Shown: positions 6,380 through 9,238 of the stretch, one piece after another | Layout of the letters: the number at the start of each line of letters is the position of its first letter | Numbering within the stretch: the first letter of the stretch is position 1 | The notes under the pieces: generated by a model | What the model was told of the DNA's origin: nothing | Databases searched by the model: none | The model's input: only the letters and a program-made list of their open reading frames with translations | NCBI GenBank assembly: GCA_947379685.1 | Contig: CANCOG010000169.1 | Location: forward strand, 1-9,238 | Direction of reading: 5' to 3' | From: Flavipsychrobacter stenotrophus | Lineage (GTDB): Bacteria > Bacteroidota > Bacteroidia > Chitinophagales > Chitinophagaceae | DNA length: 9,238 bases | Position numbers and translations under genes: made by a program

Positions 6380-6580
6380 CTAAATAGCCGCGACCAGGGC
6401 CCTGCAATTTGAAAACCCTTTTTTCTTCAGTACACTCTTTCTATGGTTATATACGGTATTCTCGCTTATTGAAAGCAAGTCTGCGATCTTACGGGTGCAA
6501 AAACCGATGGTAAGGTAATCGAGTATTTCCCTTTCCCGGCGGGTGAGTTTTATCCCTCTTAACTGATTCATATGTTCCAT
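6380..6580 (-). CDS. Stand-alone LuxR/GerE-type helix-turn-helix regulator
   Basis: A 66-residue protein that is essentially only a GerE-type DNA-binding domain. LTRREREILDYLTIGFCTRK (12-31) is the usual first helix and turn, and KIADLLSISENTVYNHRKSV (31-50) is the helix-turn-helix with the typical S-x-x-TV-x-x-H recognition helix. No receiver, PAS or autoinducer domain precedes it, so it must either dimerise through the HTH domain alone or work with another protein. It heads the accessory cluster on the same strand and is the natural candidate regulator for it. The ATG at 6580 gives the full domain; a second ATG three codons later is also possible. A long inverted repeat lies 50 bp upstream and may be its operator. 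Confidence 0.82.
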   Translation of the reverse strand: MEHMNQLRGIKLTRREREILDYLTIGFCTRKIADLLSISENTVYNHRKSVLKKKGFSNCRALVAAI

Positions 6581-6629
6581 AACAAAACACCTTTTAATGT
6601 TCTGTAAAATTCCATACTAATAGTGTCAT

Positions 6630-6678
6630 TTCATACGGGAAAAACACCCTAAAAAAAAGGGTATTTTTCCCGTATGAA
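6630..6678. repeat. Near-perfect 21-bp inverted repeat upstream of the LuxR-type gene
   Basis: Arms 6630-6650 and 6658-6678 pair at 20 of 21 positions (the one mismatch is C6645 against A6663) around a loop of seven A. The arm core is CATACGGGAAAAA on the left and TTTTTCCCGTATG on the right. A shorter relative of the right arm, ATTTTCCGTATAA, follows at 6688-6700. There is no uridine run after the stem on either strand, so it is not a standard terminator. It may be an operator for a dimeric HTH protein or a 5' mRNA hairpin. Confidence 0.8.
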
Positions 6679-6851
6679 TTTCAAAATATTTTCCGTATAA
6701 CAGGATATATGCCAAAAACAGAGTGATTACCAGTCACTTGGCTACTGGAGCAATTTCACGTCATTTCGCTAACGATTCGGGTCTGAAAACAGAGATACGC
6801 GGACACTGCATATGCTGTCTTAACTTCCATTCAGGCATACATTTAGTAGCG

Positions 6852-6872
6852 AAAAAACTCGGGATTTACCCG
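6852..6872 (-). terminator. Short terminator-like hairpin after mlaE
   Basis: On the minus strand CGGG (6872-6869), a 5-nt loop and CCCG (6863-6860) are followed by AGTTTTTT (6859-6852). It starts a few bases after the mlaE stop. The stem is only four pairs, so termination would be weak. Confidence 0.4.
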
Positions 6873-6873
6873 G

Positions 6874-7614
6874 CTATAACAATAGAATAGACAGGCCATA
6901 ATCGGCACAAAGAATGAGAATACAACTTACGATAACAGAAGTTGTTGACGCCCTGCCAATTTCAAGGGCACCGCCTTGTACATAATATCCGTAGTAGGAG
7001 GGAATTATCGAAATAATAAGTGAAAAGACAAATGCTTTAATAATTGCAAAAAACAGATTATAGGGTAAAAAGCCTGTTGTCAACCCTATAAAAAACTGCT
7101 GCTTTGTGATGATATGTGAAAACAAGCAGGCTAGGTACCCGCCCCAAATACTAACAGCAATCGACAATATGATCAGGCAAGGCACCATGATCATAGCTGC
7201 AACTATCTTTGGTAAAACAAGGTAGGTCTTGGTATTGATGCCCATGATCTCCAGTGCGTCAATTTGCTCGCTCACCCGCATATTACCTAACTCCGAGGCA
7301 ATCTTTGACCCCACAACACCCGCAAGAACAATACAAATTACAGTAGGTGATAATTCCAAAATTGTAGAATCGCGTACAATTGCAGCAACAACGGTTTTAG
7401 GGATGATCGGGTTTACAAACTGGTAAGCAGTCTGGATGGTAACCACCATTCCCAGGAACACGGAAATAATAAGCACAATCGGCAGGGAACGAATGCCAAT
7501 ATCATTGCACTGCTCCATGAACTCGATCCAGTAAACTTTTAGATTTTCAGGTTTGGCAAATCCACCCTTGACCATAAGGATGATCTTCCCAAAGTGCTCA
7601 AAAAACAACTTCAT
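6874..7614 (-). CDS. mlaE: MlaE-family ABC transporter permease
   Basis: A 246-residue inner-membrane permease of the MlaE/YrbE/Ttg2B family, which with an ATPase (MlaF) and an MCE-domain protein (MlaD) moves phospholipids between inner and outer membranes. About five membrane segments are visible (roughly 44-63, 85-105, 137-165, 185-205 and 225-245). The family signature LAGVVGSKIASELGNMRVSE (98-117), continuing QIDALEIMGI, is complete, as is the preceding ELSPT and the amphipathic N terminus with EQCNDIGIRSLPI (34-46). The length is usual for the family. In many Bacteroidota an ATP-binding gene follows directly, but here the gene is followed by a short hairpin and the accessory cluster, so its ATPase must be elsewhere. 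The ATG at 7614 lies seven bases behind a -7 box. Confidence 0.92.
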   Translation of the reverse strand: MKLFFEHFGKIILMVKGGFAKPENLKVYWIEFMEQCNDIGIRSLPIVLIISVFLGMVVTIQTAYQFVNPIIPKTVVAAIVRDSTILELSPTVICIVLAGVVGSKIASELGNMRVSEQIDALEIMGINTKTYLVLPKIVAAMIMVPCLIILSIAVSIWGGYLACLFSHIITKQQFFIGLTTGFLPYNLFFAIIKAFVFSLIISIIPSYYGYYVQGGALEIGRASTTSVIVSCILILCADYGLSILLL

Positions 7615-7621
7615 ACAGCTT

Positions 7622-7629
7622 CAAAAGTA
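7622..7629 (-). promoter_or_regulatory. -7 promoter box of mlaE
   Basis: On the minus strand TACTTTTG (7629-7622) matches TAnnTTTG exactly and is identical to the gpmI box. It ends seven bases before the ATG at 7614, implying a leader of a few bases at most. No clear -33 TTG is seen. Confidence 0.55.
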
Positions 7630-7895
7630 GGTAAAAAAGAATTAGTGCCGCCGGAAGCTAACTTGAGTTGAACAATAGATTGCAAACAGGTGACAGATAC
7701 CATTTGCTCACAACAAAGTTGAATATATATCTACTACATATTCAAATCAAGAGAGCGCTTTTTGTTCGTAAACTAAAGTATGAACAAACTACGCAATTCC
7801 CGGCGCTTACATTCGGCTTTTTAAAATACAAATTATCCAACCTTGTACAGGTGCCGGCTTAACCAAAATGCAACCTAAACCCGATGATATTATAT

Positions 7896-7903
7896 TATCT
7901 TTG
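7896..7903 (+). promoter_or_regulatory. -7 promoter box of the bi-domain oxidoreductase gene
   Basis: TATCTTTG followed by C matches the Bacteroidota -7 box. It lies 64 bp before the proposed TTG start, giving a leader of roughly 55-60 bases. No -33 TTG is found at the expected distance. Confidence 0.55.
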
Positions 7904-7967
7904 CGCCACGAAACACAAATAGCAATTACTAATATTTTTAAGTCTTCTCAATCAAGCAGCGCATACA

Positions 7968-9238
7968 TTGAAACAGATCATACAATCGTTTAAGACAGGG
8001 GCCACCGTGCTGGAAGAAGTTCCGGCACCGGCAGTGAAAAGGGGCTGTGTTTTAATTCAAACAACACGCAGTCTCGTATCGTTGGGTACAGAGCGCATGC
8101 TGGTAGAATTTGGCAAGGCAAATATGCTTCAAAAAGCGATGCAGCAGCCCGACCGGGTTAAACAAGTTTTCGATAAAATTAAAACTGACGGATTAAAACC
8201 AACCCTTAATGCCGTTTTCAATAAGCTTGGCCAGCCATTACCACTTGGTTATTGCAACGTAGGCAAGGTAATAGCAGTTGGCGAAGGTGTTACAGAATTC
8301 AAAACAGGCGACCGCGTAGCCTCAAATGGCCCTCATGCGGAATTTGTCAATATCCCTAAGAACCTGGTTGCCAGCATTCCGGACAATGTGACGGATGATG
8401 AGGCTGCATTTACAGTAATTGGCTCCATAGGCCTGCAGGGAATAAGGTTGTGCAATCCCCAATTGGGTGAGACAATAGTTGTGGTTGGCCTCGGACTCAT
8501 CGGGCTTATTACTGCAGAATTACTGGTTGCCAACGGGTGCAGGGTTATCGGCATCGACCTCGACCCTAAAAAAGTAGCGATTGCAAGAAAAAAAGGTATT
8601 GATGCCATCAATCCGCGTGAAGGGAATGAGCCCGTCAAGTTTGTGACAGACATTACCGATGGCGTTGGTGCAGATGGCGTTATCATTACCGCTTCCGCCA
8701 AAACCGATGAGATCATTGCCCAGGCTGCAAAAATGAGCAGAAAACGCGGCAGGATCATACTGGTAGGCGTAATAGGACTCAATATCAGCCGCGCAGACTT
8801 TTATGAAAAAGAACTTACCTTCCAGGTATCCTGTTCTTACGGACCGGGAAGATATGATGATAAATATGAAAAAGAAGGCGTAGACTATCCGCTGCCCTTT
8901 GTACGCTGGACAGAAAAACGAAATTTCCAGGCTGTGCTACAAGCCATTTCAACGAAAAAACTGGACGTTGCATCGCTGGTTACTGAACGGGTACCGCTGG
9001 GTAATTTCGAAAAGATCTATTCTAATATAAGCAGCCAGGATTCGATAGCGTCTCTTCTGGAATATCCTGAAAACAGCACCAGTGAAGTAACCGTTACAAT
9101 CAATGATGGAACTTTCACTGCTGGCAAGGGAGGGATAGGTATTATAGGTGCTGGTAATTTCACCAGCATGACCATGCTTCCGGTACTTTCGGAGATCAAT
9201 GCTCCATTGTATTCTATTGCCAGCGCAGCAGGACTTAC
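7968..9238 (+). CDS. Bi-domain oxidoreductase: MDR dehydrogenase fused to Gfo/Idh/MocA domain, 3' end cut
   Basis: At least 423 codons, open to the window edge. Residues 1 to about 365 form a medium-chain (zinc-type alcohol) dehydrogenase fold, with a GroES-like part (TGDRVASNGPHAEFV, 113-127) and a Rossmann motif VVVGLGLIGL (171-180; GxGxxG at 174-179), then Asp197, which suggests NAD(H). The usual catalytic-zinc cysteine is not evident (the region reads SLGTERM), so a plain alcohol dehydrogenase is unlikely. A second Rossmann motif GIGIIGAGNF (389-398) begins a Gfo/Idh/MocA-type domain that continues beyond the window. Such fusions are found in surface-polysaccharide clusters, where they probably modify nucleotide sugars; the exact substrate is unknown. 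The start is TTG at 7968: it yields MKQIIQSFKTG, the expected family N terminus, and there is no ATG or GTG between it and the upstream in-frame stop (7920-7922). Confidence 0.85.
   Translation, partial: MKQIIQSFKTGATVLEEVPAPAVKRGCVLIQTTRSLVSLGTERMLVEFGKANMLQKAMQQPDRVKQVFDKIKTDGLKPTLNAVFNKLGQPLPLGYCNVGKVIAVGEGVTEFKTGDRVASNGPHAEFVNIPKNLVASIPDNVTDDEAAFTVIGSIGLQGIRLCNPQLGETIVVVGLGLIGLITAELLVANGCRVIGIDLDPKKVAIARKKGIDAINPREGNEPVKFVTDITDGVGADGVIITASAKTDEIIAQAAKMSRKRGRIILVGVIGLNISRADFYEKELTFQVSCSYGPGRYDDKYEKEGVDYPLPFVRWTEKRNFQAVLQAISTKKLDVASLVTERVPLGNFEKIYSNISSQDSIASLLEYPENSTSEVTVTINDGTFTAGKGGIGIIGAGNFTSMTMLPVLSEINAPLYSIASAAGL

Larger units (their letters stand above)
6581..6873. other. Intergenic region between the LuxR-type gene and mlaE
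   Basis: About 290 bp without a credible protein gene. It holds the inverted repeat at 6630-6678, a related half-site at 6688-6700, a near-consensus -7 box on the minus strand (TATTTTG, 6688-6682, one base short of TAnnTTTG), and the weak terminator of mlaE at 6852-6872. The stretch 6701-6850 shows only short, unremarkable dyads. Confidence 0.6.
7615..7967. other. Divergent intergenic region between mlaE and the oxidoreductase gene
   Basis: About 350 bp, with a promoter at each end pointing outward (7622-7629 minus, 7896-7903 plus). In the middle is one perfect dyad, TTGAATAT (7719-7726) and ATATTCAA (7738-7745), around 11 bp. No convincing protein or RNA gene is seen. Confidence 0.55.

Noticed and set aside
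6783..6803. GAAAACAGAGATAC resembling part of leader copy B
   Set aside because: It needs a gap, lacks both conserved blocks in full, and does not precede a gene on that strand.
7668..7862. Possible 64-residue plus-strand reading frame starting with TTG
   Set aside because: No recognisable domain, an alternative start codon, no ribosome binding site, and it lies across the AT-rich divergent promoter region.
8333..9199. Long minus-strand open frames at the right end
   Set aside because: They lie antisense to the well-supported oxidoreductase gene and encode low-complexity sequence typical of shadow frames.

Overview
The window looks like chromosomal DNA of a Bacteroidota bacterium, most likely from the Chitinophagaceae or a near relative. 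The grounds are a GldH-type gliding lipoprotein gene, several copies of the Bacteroidota -7 promoter box (TAnnTTTG) placed just before genes, very weak Shine-Dalgarno signals, and moderate GC content. No tRNA, rRNA, CRISPR array or insertion sequence was seen.

Layout, left to right. Everything up to about 7614 is on the minus strand: murB (peptidoglycan precursor synthesis, cut by the left edge), gpmI (cofactor-independent phosphoglycerate mutase), a two-transmembrane sensor histidine kinase with no response regulator next to it, and gldH. Then comes an accessory stretch (4642-6580) that reads, in transcription order: a 66-residue LuxR-type helix-turn-helix protein, two tandem paralogous 108-residue proteins of unknown family, and a cysteine-rich protein resembling the plant EXORDIUM/Phi-1 family. 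A strong terminator closes it at 4566-4625. Further right is an MlaE-type ABC permease gene, again on the minus strand. Diverging from it on the plus strand, from a TTG start at 7968, is a bi-domain oxidoreductase (MDR dehydrogenase fused to a Gfo/Idh/MocA domain) that runs off the right edge and is of a kind usually found in surface-polysaccharide clusters.

How the genes relate. The housekeeping genes (murB, gpmI, gldH, mlaE) appear to be separate short transcription units, several with their own promoter and some probably leaderless. They share a loose cell-envelope theme (peptidoglycan, gliding/secretion, lipid transport, polysaccharide) rather than one pathway. The 4642-6580 stretch is the part most likely to be an undescribed system. 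Its last two genes carry the same 25-bp sequence in their leaders. Its paralogue pair aligns without a gap over 108 residues. The small regulator gene at its head is preceded by a near-perfect 21-bp inverted repeat. The function of the cluster cannot be read from sequence alone.
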